This document shows, piece after piece, positions 8,690 through 17,391 of a stretch of 64,000 nt of DNA (the first letter of the stretch is position 1; every line of letters begins with the position of its first letter). Position numbers and translations under genes: made by a program. Source of the stretch: Pseudomonadota bacterium (GTDB lineage: Bacteria; Pseudomonadota; Gammaproteobacteria; Xanthomonadales; Xanthomonadaceae); the NCBI GenBank assembly GCA_023419315.1, contig JAEZYE010000042.1, positions 5,751-69,750 of the forward strand. The letters run 5' to 3'. Under the pieces are notes generated by a model. That model ran no database searches, was not told the DNA's origin, and saw only the letters and a list, made by a program, of their open reading frames with translations.

Positions 8690-9433
8690 CTACTGCGCCG
8701 ACTCCCGCACCAGCGACGCCAGGATGCGCAGATCCTCGGCGTCGAGTTGATCCTCGGCCGTGCCGCGGTAGCGACGATGGAAGGCGCGCACGGTGGCGGC
8801 GCGATCCGTCAGCGGATAACCGATCAGACGCAGCGCGTTCCACGGGTCGAAGCCGTCCGGCGCGGGCGGTGCATCGGCTTCCGGCCACAGCCCGAATCCT
8901 GCTTCGGCCAGGCGCTTCCACGGAAAGCGTGTGCCCGGATCCTGTTTGCGCGTCGGCGCGAAGTCTGCGTGCGCGACGATCTGCGTGCGCGGAATCGAAT
9001 GACGTTCGCAGAGGTCCTGCAGCAGCGTGAGGAGGCTGGCGATCTGCGCGTCGGGGAATTCGACCTGGCCGTCGTTGTCCAGTTCGATGCCGATGGACAC
9101 GGAATTGATGTCGGTGATCGTGCCCCAGTGTCCGCCGCCCGCATGCCAGGCGCGCTGGTCATCGGCGACCAGCTGGAAGCGCTTGCCGTCGCGCCCGATC
9201 AGATAGTGCGCGCTGACCGGTCCGCCGGAATTCGCGGTGCGCAGCGTATCCAGGCTCTGCTCGACCGAATCCTGCTCGGTGGCATGGATGACGATGAGGA
9301 TCGGCCTGCGCGCCTCATGGTTGGGCGATGGCACCCAACGGGCCAGCGGATTGCGTTCACTCTGCGGCACGTGGCTGCAGGCGGCCAGCAAAGCCAGTGC
9401 AGCGAGCAGGCATGCATTTCCCCAACGTTGCAT
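8690..9433 (-). CDS. AmpD-like N-acetylmuramoyl-L-alanine amidase, lipoprotein
   Basis: A 247-residue amidase_2 protein. Lipobox LLAAC with Cys19 places it in the envelope rather than the cytoplasm, so by location it resembles E. coli AmiD more than cytosolic AmpD. Zinc ligands are His50 (VIHATEQ), His155 (VAHADFAP) and Asp165 (RKQDPG), and SIGIELDN supplies the conserved Glu. It should cut the bond between MurNAc (or anhydro-MurNAc) and the stem peptide, releasing murein peptides. The ATG at 9433 has a strong AGGGGAG ribosome site. It follows ubiB by 20 bases on the same strand and converges on the M16 gene. It could feed the murein-peptide block at 23-37 kb, which is inference. Confidence 0.9.
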   Translation of the reverse strand: MQRWGNACLLAALALLAACSHVPQSERNPLARWVPSPNHEARRPILIVIHATEQDSVEQSLDTLRTANSGGPVSAHYLIGRDGKRFQLVADDQRAWHAGGGHWGTITDINSVSIGIELDNDGQVEFPDAQIASLLTLLQDLCERHSIPRTQIVAHADFAPTRKQDPGTRFPWKRLAEAGFGLWPEADAPPAPDGFDPWNALRLIGYPLTDRAATVRAFHRRYRGTAEDQLDAEDLRILASLVRESAQ

Positions 9434-9453
9434 CACTCTCCCCTGTCGTTCCG

Positions 9454-11112
9454 CTATCGACGCGGCCAGGCCGCGAGCAAGGCCCACAAACCGCCCAGGC
9501 CCGCGATCCACGAAGACGCCGGCACCGACAGGATGCGCGGTCCGCCGGCTTCCAGACCGTAGAGGACCGCCGCCACCAGCAGCAATCCGACGCCAAGGAT
9601 CGCGGCGACCATGCGGCGCTGCATGCCGCGCAGGGTCGTGGACAGTTCGGCCAGATCGCGCGAGCGCATCGACAGTTCGTGGCGGCCTTCGACCTGCTGC
9701 GTCAGCCATGCATGCACGAGTCGCGGCATGTCCGGCGCGTGCGTCATGATTTCCGGCAGCCGCTTGCGGAGTTCCTGCACCGCGCGCTGCGGGCTGTAGC
9801 GTTCGATGAGGATGCGCTCGAGCACGGGGCGCGCCACGGCCCAGATATCGAGCTGCGGATCCAGTTGCCGGCCGACACCTTCGATGTTGAGCAACGTCTT
9901 CTGCAGCAGGATCAGTTGCGGCTGCAGCGTCAGTTCGTACTTCTGCGCAGTGCGGAACAGTTTCAGCAGCACTTCCGCCAGCGAAATCTCGGACAACGGG
10001 CGGGTGAAGTACGGCTCGCACACGGCGCGCGCGGCCGCTTCCAGTTCGTCGATGCGCACGGTCGCCGGCATCCAGCCTGCTTCGACGTGCAACTCGGCGA
10101 TGCGGCGGTAATCCTTGTTGAAGATCGCCATGAAGTTCTCGGCGAGGTAATACTGGTCCTCGGGCGAGAGCTGGCCGGTGATGCCGAAGTCCAGCGCGAT
10201 GAAACGCGGGTTCGCGCGCCGCGCGGGATCGGTATCCACCCAGATGTTGCCGGCGTGCGCATCGGCGTGGAAGAAGTTGTCGCGGAATACCTGCGTATAG
10301 AACACGCGCACGCCCTTGGCCGCGAGCGCACGCCGATCGATGCCGGCCGCGTCGAGCGCCGCGACGTCGTCCGAGGGAATGCCGTGCACGCGTTCCATCG
10401 TCAGCACGCGCTCGCCGGTATGCGTCCAGATGATCTCCGGAACATACAGATCGTCGGAATCCTTCCAGAAGCGCCGCATCACGCTGGCGTTGGCGCCTTC
10501 GCGCTGGAGGTCGAGTTCGGCAGCCAACGTGGATTCGATTTCGGCGACGATTTCGCGCGGCCGGATCTTGTCGGCACTGGGGTGCGCGCGTTCGACCAGC
10601 GCCGCCACCGATTTGAGCAACGAGATGTCTGCGGTGATCTGCTTTTCGATGCCGGGACGCAGTACCTTGACCACCACTTCGCGCCCGCCGGGCAGCACCG
10701 CCGCATGCACCTGCGCGATCGACGCCGACGCCAGCGGCGTGGTGTCGAATCCGACGAATGCTTCGTCGATTGCGCGCCCCAGCGCGCGCTCCACGATCAG
10801 GCGCGCGGCATCGCCATCGAACGGCTTGACGCGATCCTGCAACAGCGCGAGTTCCTCGGCCACGTCGGGCGGCACCAGATCGCGACGGGTCGAAAGAATC
10901 TGTCCGAACTTGACGAAAATCGGCCCCAGTTCCTGCAAAGCCAGCCGCAGGCGCGCGCCGCGCGGTTGCGCCGCGATTTCGGCGGAAGCGCGCGGCACGA
11001 AGGGACGGCCGAGTTTCAGCCAGCGTCCGGCCGGCGTGTCGTCAAGCAGATCATCCAGGCGATAACGCAGCAGCACGCGACCAATCTTGCTGGCCCGCAG
11101 CACCGGCCTCAT
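9454..11112 (-). CDS. ubiB: Ubiquinone biosynthesis regulatory protein kinase UbiB
   Basis: 552 residues, ABC1/ADCK atypical kinase family, required for ubiquinone biosynthesis. KFGQILSTRRDLVPPDVAEE is the family KxGQ signature, KVLRPG holds the ATP lysine region, and HADAHAGNIWV with ALDFGITGQL are the catalytic and metal-binding loops. The last 50 residues form two transmembrane helices (VAAILGVGLLLVAAVLYGLE and a second), which anchor UbiB in the inner membrane. The start overlaps the ubiJ stop by four bases (ATGA), so the two are cotranslated, as expected for partners in the aerobic ubiquinone complex. An ATPase or lipid-extraction role is proposed for the family; the exact reaction is unsettled. 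Confidence 0.95.
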   Translation of the reverse strand: MRPVLRASKIGRVLLRYRLDDLLDDTPAGRWLKLGRPFVPRASAEIAAQPRGARLRLALQELGPIFVKFGQILSTRRDLVPPDVAEELALLQDRVKPFDGDAARLIVERALGRAIDEAFVGFDTTPLASASIAQVHAAVLPGGREVVVKVLRPGIEKQITADISLLKSVAALVERAHPSADKIRPREIVAEIESTLAAELDLQREGANASVMRRFWKDSDDLYVPEIIWTHTGERVLTMERVHGIPSDDVAALDAAGIDRRALAAKGVRVFYTQVFRDNFFHADAHAGNIWVDTDPARRANPRFIALDFGITGQLSPEDQYYLAENFMAIFNKDYRRIAELHVEAGWMPATVRIDELEAAARAVCEPYFTRPLSEISLAEVLLKLFRTAQKYELTLQPQLILLQKTLLNIEGVGRQLDPQLDIWAVARPVLERILIERYSPQRAVQELRKRLPEIMTHAPDMPRLVHAWLTQQVEGRHELSMRSRDLAELSTTLRGMQRRMVAAILGVGLLLVAAVLYGLEAGGPRILSVPASSWIAGLGGLWALLAAWPRR

Positions 11113-11750
11113 GCACGGTCCCCGCGCGGAGACGCCAGACGCGCCACGCGCGCGGCGAGGCGTTCGACGTCATCGCGCAATGCATCGACATCGTCATGGA
11201 AGGCTTCAAGCTCCGCACGACCGACCACGTCGCGCGATTCCTCGGTGAGATATTCGGCAGTGTGTTCGGCGATGCGCTGCGCGCCTTCGCGTCCTTTACG
11301 CAGCGCGGCGCGGACGGCGCCAGCCACCTGCACGCCGATTACTTCGCCGAACACGGAAACGAACGGTTGCTCCCAGTCCGGATCAAACCGTTCGGCCAAT
11401 TGCTGCAGCCGGCGCGCCAGATCGGCATCGCCTGAAATGCGCACCTTGCCGACCGGCGTGCCCTGATCGCGACGCAGGAAGGGAAGCTGGGAAAGCAGGC
11501 CACCGATTGAGCTGCGCACCGCCAGATCGGGCTCGACCACTTCGTTGACGGGACCGATCTGCAGCTCGCCACCGCCCACCCGTATTTCCATCGCCAGCAG
11601 GGGTGATTCGAGTGTCATCACGATGCGCCGGCCTTCCAGCGGAGCGAGTCCGGCACGGGCATCGGGATCGAGGGCCAGGGCGCGGTTGAGCGCGGTTTCC
11701 AGCGCACGACCGGCGAAGGGTTTGAGGAAATCGAAGGCAGAGGCGGACAT
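11109..11750 (-). CDS. ubiJ: Ubiquinone biosynthesis accessory factor UbiJ (SCP2 domain)
   Basis: A 213-residue protein with an N-terminal SCP2 lipid-binding domain (about residues 15-115, including GGELQIGPVNEVVEPDLAVR) and a C-terminal helical coil (AELEAFHDDVDALRDDVERL). UbiJ binds the hydrophobic ubiquinone intermediates in the soluble Ubi complex with UbiK. Length and architecture match E. coli UbiJ (about 200 residues), and the direct four-base overlap with ubiB supports the assignment. The gene lies first in the ubiJ-ubiB-amidase run on the minus strand. Confidence 0.9.
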   Translation of the reverse strand: MSASAFDFLKPFAGRALETALNRALALDPDARAGLAPLEGRRIVMTLESPLLAMEIRVGGGELQIGPVNEVVEPDLAVRSSIGGLLSQLPFLRRDQGTPVGKVRISGDADLARRLQQLAERFDPDWEQPFVSVFGEVIGVQVAGAVRAALRKGREGAQRIAEHTAEYLTEESRDVVGRAELEAFHDDVDALRDDVERLAARVARLASPRGDRA

Positions 11751-11824
11751 GCCGCCATTCTACCCATTCAACATGCAGGCGCCGCCGGGAACGGCAGGCG
11801 CCGTCCCGGCTGTGGAAGCGCTCG

Positions 11825-11986
11825 TTACGGGACGCTTCGGCCGCGGAACATCGCGATGATGGCCAGGATCAGGAACACCACAAACAGGATCCAGGCGATG
11901 TTGCTGGCGGCGCCGGCGATGCCGCTGAAACCCAGCACCGCCGCGATGAGGGCGATCACGAAGAAAATGACGGCATAGCGCAGCAT
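11825..11986 (-). CDS. DUF1328 small membrane protein (YtjA type)
   Basis: A 53-residue protein read from ATG at 11986, with a perfect ribosome site (AAGGAG, 5 bases upstream). Its sequence MLRYAVIFFVIALIAAVLGF and AWILFVVFLILAIIAMFRGR gives two transmembrane helices joined by the conserved SGIAGAASNI turn, which is DUF1328. The family is common in Proteobacteria, often stress-induced and of unknown function. It stands alone between ubiJ and oleD. Confidence 0.9.
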   Translation of the reverse strand: MLRYAVIFFVIALIAAVLGFSGIAGAASNIAWILFVVFLILAIIAMFRGRSVP

Positions 11987-12055
11987 GGGATCTCCTTGAT
12001 GATTCGAGGCGCGCCTGCTTGGCGCTCCGTCATCGTGGAGAGGGCGCGGTCACGG

Positions 12056-13063
12056 TCAGGTGATGGCGGTGTCGACGCGAAGTGATTGCTTCAGCCGCGT
12101 GAGCCCTTCGTTAAAAGACACCTTGGGGCGATAGCCGAAGTCGCGTGTGGCCGGCGTCATGTCATACCAGTGGGTGGTGCTCAACTGCTCGGCCAGGAAG
12201 CGGGTCATCGGCGGTTCGCCCTTCAACGGCAGCACCGTCCACAGGGCTTCGCATACCGCGCCCACGCGGTACGCGGTCTTGAACGACAGATGCTTGTGCA
12301 CGCCCGGCGCATTGGCAGCCGCCAGCAGGTCGTTGAGCAGTTCGCCCATCGGCCGGGGTTCGCCGTTGGAGATGAAGTAGGCCTTGCCCGCACAGGCCGC
12401 GCCGATGTCCAGATGGTCCAGTGCATCGAAATGCGCCTGCGCGGCATTGTCGATGTAGGTGGTGTCCACGAGATTGGTCCCGTCACCGACGATGCGCAGG
12501 CGGCCGCTGCGGGCGCGCGCCACCAGACGCGGCAGGATCTGCGGATCGTCCGGTCCCCAGATCAGGCGCGGGCGCAGCGCGACGGTCGCCAGCTCCAGTC
12601 CGTTGGCGGCAAGAACCGCCTGCTCGGCGATCTTTTTCGTCGTGGCGTACGGCGCCTTGAAGCCTTCGCCGTAGGGAACGTTCTCGGCCGTGCCGCCTTC
12701 CACCGGATGGTTCGCCCGGTGCGTGACGCTCGGCGTGGAGGTGTGGATCAGTTTGCGGATGCCGTGCGCACGGCATGCATCGATGACGTTCTGCGTGCCC
12801 ACCACATTGGCCTGGTGGTAGCTCCGATAGCTGCCCCAGGCGCCCGCCTTGGCCGCGTTGTGGAGCACGGCGTCGACATCGTCGGCGGCGTGCAGCACGG
12901 CGTGGGCATCGGCCAGATCGCCCTGCACCTGGCCGACGCCGAGCCGCGCCAGCGCCGGGTAGTAGCTGCGGTTGAGGCTCACCACCTGATGACCACGTTC
13001 GACCAGACCGCGGCACAGCGCCTGTCCGAGAAATCCGCCGCCGCCGGTGACCAGGATCTTCAT
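12056..13063 (-). CDS. oleD: OleD, NAD(P)H-dependent 2-alkyl-3-ketoacid reductase (olefin pathway)
   Basis: 335 residues, extended short-chain dehydrogenase. VTGGGGFLGQAL is the Rossmann GxxGxxG dinucleotide motif at the N terminus; YATTKKIAE near residue 140 supplies the catalytic YxxxK pair. OleD reduces the 2-alkyl-3-keto acid made by OleA to the beta-hydroxy acid that OleC cyclises. The assignment among many similar NAD(P)-epimerases depends on position: directly downstream of oleC on the same strand (40 bases) in a locus with oleA and oleB. The protein acts with OleB and OleC in large assemblies in organisms studied. Confidence 0.93.
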   Translation of the reverse strand: MKILVTGGGGFLGQALCRGLVERGHQVVSLNRSYYPALARLGVGQVQGDLADAHAVLHAADDVDAVLHNAAKAGAWGSYRSYHQANVVGTQNVIDACRAHGIRKLIHTSTPSVTHRANHPVEGGTAENVPYGEGFKAPYATTKKIAEQAVLAANGLELATVALRPRLIWGPDDPQILPRLVARARSGRLRIVGDGTNLVDTTYIDNAAQAHFDALDHLDIGAACAGKAYFISNGEPRPMGELLNDLLAAANAPGVHKHLSFKTAYRVGAVCEALWTVLPLKGEPPMTRFLAEQLSTTHWYDMTPATRDFGYRPKVSFNEGLTRLKQSLRVDTAIT

Positions 13064-13103
13064 GCGCGCAGCTCCCTCGAAGCCAACCCTACCCCGTTAC
13101 ATT

Positions 13104-14750
13104 TCAAGCACGTTTCTCCATGACCTCGGTGGCCCAGGCCGCCAGCTTTTCGCGACCGATCTTGGCGTTGTGGCGGATGTCGACCGGGAAGCCCGAATGG
13201 AACAGCACTTCCGCGATCATCGCAGTGTGCGCATGGGCGCGTGCAATCGCGAGCAGTTCGGCCGCGATCGTGTCGCGACGCGAGCCCACCGTGCCCGGCT
13301 GCAGTTCGATGCACAACACCGGCTGCTGCGCCCCCGGCGCGCCGACGCCCACCAGCGCGTTCCGGCGCACGTCCGGATGCGTGTTGAAGACGGGTTCGAC
13401 CTGTTCGGTGTACAGCGGGCCGTGTGTCGTTTCCACGCGCTGGGTCTTGCGGCCGCAGAACCAGAGGCGACCTTCGGCATCGAAATAGCCGACGTCGCCC
13501 ATGCGATGGACGATGCGCTCGCTTCCATCGGGCCGCATTTCGCTGATCTTGGCGGCGCGCGTGGCGGCATCGCGGTTGAAATAGGTGTCGGTCGTGGTCG
13601 GCCCGGCCACGGTGATCTCGCCCACGACGCCTACCGGCACGGTGCGCGTCTGCGACCAGTCCGCAATCGGCGCGTCGGTGATCGCGATGATGCGCACTTC
13701 ATTGGGCGGCACCGCTCGACCGACGCACGTGCCGGCGCCCTGCTCGGTCGCTGCGCGCGTGGCCTGCAGTTCGCGGCCCTCGATGACCGCCACGGGCAGG
13801 CATTCGGTCGCTCCGTAAGGTGTCCAGAACTGCGCGTCTTCCGGCAGCAACGCGCGGATTTTCGCCACGGTATCCGGCGGCACCGGCGCACCAGCCGAGG
13901 TCACCCGCTCCACACCGGCCAGCGGCGCACCGTGGTCGGCCAGGACTTTCATCAAGGCCGGCGAGCCGAACAACTGGGTGACGCCGAAGCGCTTCATCGC
14001 CGCATGCAGCTTGTGGGGATCCGCATTCGCCGGACGGGTCGGATCCATGTCGGGAATGATCGAGGTCAGTCCCAGCGCCGGATCGAACAGCGCGAACGGC
14101 GGGAAGGTCGGCAGATCCACGCCGCCCGGCCGCATGTCGAATGCTTGCCGGAGCAGATCGATCTGGGCAACGAAGTGGCGATGGCGATACACGACGCCCT
14201 TGGGTACGCCGGTCGATCCACTGGTGAACAGGATGGCGGCCACGTCGTCGCCAGCGGTGTCGGTCAACTGCGGCCCGGCGCCGGCGCCGGCGCGTTCAAT
14301 GCGGGCCAGCGTCGTGCCGCCCCAGCCGTAACGCTTTCCAACCGTGACGATGTGGCGTGCCCCGCGCGCCCAACCCAGCAGGCGACGCGCCAGTTGCGCC
14401 AGCGGAATCCCGATGAAGGCTTCCGGCTCGGCTTCATCCAGGCATTGCCGCAGCGCCGCGCGGTCAATGCCCGGATCCACGAGCACGGGCACGGCGCCGG
14501 CCTTGAACAGCGCGAACATCAGCAGGAAGAACTCCGGGCCGGGCCGCACCATCACCACGGTGCGCATGCCGCGCCGGATGCCGGCCTGCGCCAGGCCGGC
14601 GGCGATGGCATCGCTACGGCGGTCGAGCTCGGCATAGGTGAGTACCACGTCGTAGCGCCCCGCGCGCCCGGGGCAACGCAGGGCGATGCGATCCGGTTGT
14701 TGGCGCGCCAGCGGCGGCAAGCTGGCGGCGATGTTGCAGATCGAATCCAT
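13104..14750 (-). CDS. oleC: OleC, beta-lactone synthetase (olefin pathway)
   Basis: 548 residues of the adenylate-forming (acyl-CoA synthetase-like) superfamily. ILFTSGSTGVPKGVVYRHRH is the phosphate-binding loop and TPYGATECLPVA the adenine motif. OleC uses ATP to turn a 2-alkyl-3-hydroxy acid into a beta-lactone rather than a CoA ester. The start is the ATG at 14750 (MDSICNIA); open reading further upstream runs into the leader of the divergent YkgJ gene and is not homologous to the family. oleC is separated from oleB by that gene on the other strand, so it probably has its own promoter in the 96-base gap 14751-14846. Confidence 0.93.
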   Translation of the reverse strand: MDSICNIAASLPPLARQQPDRIALRCPGRAGRYDVVLTYAELDRRSDAIAAGLAQAGIRRGMRTVVMVRPGPEFFLLMFALFKAGAVPVLVDPGIDRAALRQCLDEAEPEAFIGIPLAQLARRLLGWARGARHIVTVGKRYGWGGTTLARIERAGAGAGPQLTDTAGDDVAAILFTSGSTGVPKGVVYRHRHFVAQIDLLRQAFDMRPGGVDLPTFPPFALFDPALGLTSIIPDMDPTRPANADPHKLHAAMKRFGVTQLFGSPALMKVLADHGAPLAGVERVTSAGAPVPPDTVAKIRALLPEDAQFWTPYGATECLPVAVIEGRELQATRAATEQGAGTCVGRAVPPNEVRIIAITDAPIADWSQTRTVPVGVVGEITVAGPTTTDTYFNRDAATRAAKISEMRPDGSERIVHRMGDVGYFDAEGRLWFCGRKTQRVETTHGPLYTEQVEPVFNTHPDVRRNALVGVGAPGAQQPVLCIELQPGTVGSRRDTIAAELLAIARAHAHTAMIAEVLFHSGFPVDIRHNAKIGREKLAAWATEVMEKRA

Positions 14751-14846
14751 GGGCGCATTGTCGCCGCTCGGCGGTATTTCCGTCAGAGGACAAACTAGGC
14801 AAAATTGCGGACCTGCGCGCTCGCCGGCGCCTTCCCCGCGAATCCC

Positions 14847-15230
14847 ATGCATCCCTGCCTGAGCTGTGGCGCCTGCTGCGCCTTTTTCCGTGTGAGCTTC
14901 CACTGGAGCGAAGCGGATCCGGCACAGGGCGGGATCGTGCCGGTCGAGTTGACCGAACCGCTGCGCCTGCATGAGCGCGTCATGCGCGGAACCTCGACCG
15001 CACAACCGCGTTGCATCGCACTGGATGCGGATATCGGTCGCTACAGTCGCTGCACGATCCACGATCGGCGGCCGTCCGTCTGCGCGGCCGTGCCGGCGTC
15101 ACTGGAGTTCGGTGAACGCAGCGCCCAATGCGACAAATCGCGGCTGGCGCACGGCCTGACGCCGCTGACGGAAGCCGACTGGGCCGGCGTCAGCGACATC
15201 GAGCGCAATCCGCTGCCTTGCGAGGCCTAG
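14847..15230 (+). CDS. YkgJ-type cysteine-cluster protein (zinc/iron-chelating domain)
   Basis: 127 residues. The N terminus MHPCLSCGACCAFFRVSFHW carries the CxxCGxCC motif, and CTIHDRRPSVCAA supplies further Cys and His, as in the CxxCxxCC (YkgJ/PF03692) family, thought to bind Zn or Fe-S. No enzymatic role is established. The start is the ATG at 14847, where the conserved block begins. It is the only plus-strand gene inside the ole locus: its start faces oleC and its stop overlaps the oleB stop by four bases (15227-15230). Whether it serves olefin synthesis is unknown. Confidence 0.88.
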   Translation: MHPCLSCGACCAFFRVSFHWSEADPAQGGIVPVELTEPLRLHERVMRGTSTAQPRCIALDADIGRYSRCTIHDRRPSVCAAVPASLEFGERSAQCDKSRLAHGLTPLTEADWAGVSDIERNPLPCEA

Positions 15231-16123
15231 TCGGCGCGCAGCGGGTGGCGGTCGAGGAAGTCGCGCACCAGCGGCACCAGTTCGCGCGCCTTGTCTTCCA
15301 GCACGTAATGGCCGGCGTCTTCGTATGCGTGCACTTCCGCCTGCGGCAGCGCCGCGCGGAAGCCTGCCAGGAAGTGGTGATCGAAAACGAAATCCTTCAA
15401 GCCCCAGCCCAGGAAAGCGGGCCGGTCCGCGTACGAAGGCAGCCGCAGGCCGGCCTGCTCGACCAGCGGCCACGCCTTGTCGCCCGGTGACAGCGGGATG
15501 TCCTGCATGAAGCGCAACGTACTGATGCGGTTGGCCCAACTGTCATAAGGCGACACGTACGCGCGACGCACATCGGCCGGCATCGCTTTCTCCACGCCCA
15601 GCCAGGACGCCCCGGCCGAAAAAGCGTTGAATGCGCGGATGATGAAGGCGCCGAACTTCGAATCGCGCCCCAGCGAGAGCTGCCACGGCATCGGCTTGGC
15701 GGCCGGCAGCGGGAAGGCCGCGGTATTGGTGATGACCAGGCGCTTGACCTGTTCGGCGTGCGAGAGCGCCCAGCCGAAGCCGATCATCCCGCCCCAGTCA
15801 TGCACCGCGAGCGTCATCGGCCCGGTGACCCCCAGGTGCGCGAGCAGCGCATCGAGATCGTCCACGCGCGATTGCAGCGTGTACGCGTAGCGACTGTCGT
15901 CCGGCTTGTCCGACAGCCCCATGCCGATGTGGTCCGGCACGATGCAGCGGTAGCGGTCACTCAGTCCGGCCACCAGTTGGCGCCAGTAGTAACTCCATGA
16001 CGGATTGCCGTGCAGCATCACCACGACCTCGCCATCGCGCGGGCCTTCGTCGAGGTAGCTCATCGACAGCCCGGGACGGACCTGGAAACGGTGCGGAGTG
16101 AAGGGATAGCCGGGTAACGTCAT
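15227..16123 (-). CDS. oleB: OleB, beta-lactone decarboxylase (alpha/beta-hydrolase)
   Basis: 298 residues, alpha/beta-hydrolase of the haloalkane-dehalogenase subgroup. HGNPSWSYYWR is the oxyanion region, VHDWGGMIG holds the nucleophilic Asp and AGHYVLED the catalytic His. In the pathway it removes CO2 from the beta-lactone to give a cis-olefin. By sequence alone it could be called a haloalkane dehalogenase, and automatic pipelines often do so; the ole neighbours decide. The ATG at 16123 (MTLPGYPF) is chosen over one 21 bases upstream because it begins the family block. A terminator-like hairpin lies in the 63-base gap to oleA. Confidence 0.93.
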   Translation of the reverse strand: MTLPGYPFTPHRFQVRPGLSMSYLDEGPRDGEVVVMLHGNPSWSYYWRQLVAGLSDRYRCIVPDHIGMGLSDKPDDSRYAYTLQSRVDDLDALLAHLGVTGPMTLAVHDWGGMIGFGWALSHAEQVKRLVITNTAAFPLPAAKPMPWQLSLGRDSKFGAFIIRAFNAFSAGASWLGVEKAMPADVRRAYVSPYDSWANRISTLRFMQDIPLSPGDKAWPLVEQAGLRLPSYADRPAFLGWGLKDFVFDHHFLAGFRAALPQAEVHAYEDAGHYVLEDKARELVPLVRDFLDRHPLRAD

Positions 16124-16140
16124 GGTGATCGTCGCAGCAA

Positions 16141-16164
16141 GCAAAAGGGCCGGCGAACCGGCCC
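16141..16164 (-). terminator. Terminator-like hairpin between oleA and oleB
   Basis: On the minus strand GGGCCGG-TTCG-CCGGCCC is followed by TTTTGCTT: a seven-pair stem with a TTCG loop and a short T run, placed 23 bases after the oleA stop. It looks intrinsic and should lower oleB expression relative to oleA. Confidence 0.7.
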
Positions 16165-16186
16165 TCGCAGAAGAATGTGGCCGGTC

Positions 16187-17203
16187 TTACCAGACCACTT
16201 CGGCCATCGAGCAGTTCAGGCCGGAGCCGATGCCGAGCAGGGCGATGCGGTCGCCCTTCTTCAGGCGGCCCAGTTCCTTCAGCTTGCTCAGCACGATCGG
16301 CACGCTCGCCGGACCGATGTTGCCGTGCTCGCCGAAGATGGTGAGCACCTTCTTCGGGTCGATGCCGAACGCCTTGATGAAGGCGGCCGTGTGCACCTGG
16401 CTGACCTGGTGGATGACGAACTGATCCAGTTCGTCGACCGCCCAGCCAAGTGCCTGCTTGGCGGCGATGAAGGTCTTCTGCGCCAGCTTGATGCCTTCGA
16501 TCAGCAGCATGCGGGTGTCGGTGACCATGCGATCCAGGTTGCCGCGGCAGAGCTTGTTCCATTCGGTCGCCGAACGGGTCACGCCGCCCTTGTAGCGCGG
16601 CGCTTCCGGCACGAGGTCGGCACGCGCCATCACCATCGCGGCCGCGCCGCAGCCCAGCGTCAGCGTGGCCAGTTCGTTGCGGAACTGTTCCTCGGTGATG
16701 TCCGGGGCGATCATGCGCTCGAGCGTTTTCTTGTACGCGAGGTTGGCGGTTTCACCGTCAACGACCAGGGCGTAGTCGATCTCGCCGCGTTCCAGCATGC
16801 GGGCGGCGATGTCCATGCCGTTGATGAAGGCCAGGCAGGCGTTGGCGACATCGAAGTTCTGGCAGTGCTCGCTGAGGCCGAGGTTGCCGGACACGATGCT
16901 CGCGGTCGACGGCTCCAGGTAGTCGCGGCTGACCGAAGTGTTGACCAGCAGACCGATGCGATCGGCGGTGACGCCGGCATCTTCCAGCGCCTTGCGCGCG
17001 GCGATCGTCGCCACGTCCGAGGCCTGCTGCTCGTCATCCCACAGCCGGCGCGCGTGGATGCCGGCGATGTCGCCGAGCACGTCCGTCCGGATGCCGAGCC
17101 TTTCGAGCGTCGGCTGGAGCTGATCGTTGATTTCCTTGGAGGTCAGCGTGTGCGGCGCATCAACATGCGCCAGTCCCGCGATGGAGACATTCTTGAAGAG
17201 CAT
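16187..17203 (-). CDS. oleA: OleA, thiolase-superfamily head-to-head condensing enzyme
   Basis: 338 residues. OleA joins two fatty acyl-CoAs head to head to give a 2-alkyl-3-ketoacid, the first step to long-chain cis-olefins. FDVANACLAFING holds the nucleophilic Cys123 (equal to Cys143 in the tagged X. campestris numbering), VIHQVSQVH the catalytic His and GEHGNIGPAS the Asn. The length equals the X. campestris enzyme. KASIII (FabH) is the alternative, excluded by the oleBCD neighbours and the FDVANACLAF signature. It heads the minus-strand ole genes; the ribosome site is weak. Confidence 0.95.
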   Translation of the reverse strand: MLFKNVSIAGLAHVDAPHTLTSKEINDQLQPTLERLGIRTDVLGDIAGIHARRLWDDEQQASDVATIAARKALEDAGVTADRIGLLVNTSVSRDYLEPSTASIVSGNLGLSEHCQNFDVANACLAFINGMDIAARMLERGEIDYALVVDGETANLAYKKTLERMIAPDITEEQFRNELATLTLGCGAAAMVMARADLVPEAPRYKGGVTRSATEWNKLCRGNLDRMVTDTRMLLIEGIKLAQKTFIAAKQALGWAVDELDQFVIHQVSQVHTAAFIKAFGIDPKKVLTIFGEHGNIGPASVPIVLSKLKELGRLKKGDRIALLGIGSGLNCSMAEVVW

Positions 17204-17313
17204 CGAAATAGCGCCAAGGCTCAGGCGGAAGGGGGCGACAAGGTTACCGGCTTCCTGAGTTCACCGCATCTTTATGCGCGGTCTGGCAGGCGCGCCTGAA
17301 CCAACGAAACGTG

Positions 17314-17333
17314 ACGGAAATCACCTTTTCCGT
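17314..17333. promoter_or_regulatory. Inverted repeat upstream of oleA
   Basis: ACGGAAA (17314-17320) and TTTCCGT (17327-17333) are exact inverted copies six bases apart, 111-130 bases upstream of the oleA start in a 188-base gap that otherwise holds nothing recognised. A dimeric regulator could bind; no family can be named. Confidence 0.3.
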
Positions 17334-17391
17334 ACGGAAGCGTCTGGATAGCGCGCTGGATCGGCTGCACCGGCCCGGTGCTGCGAATCGG

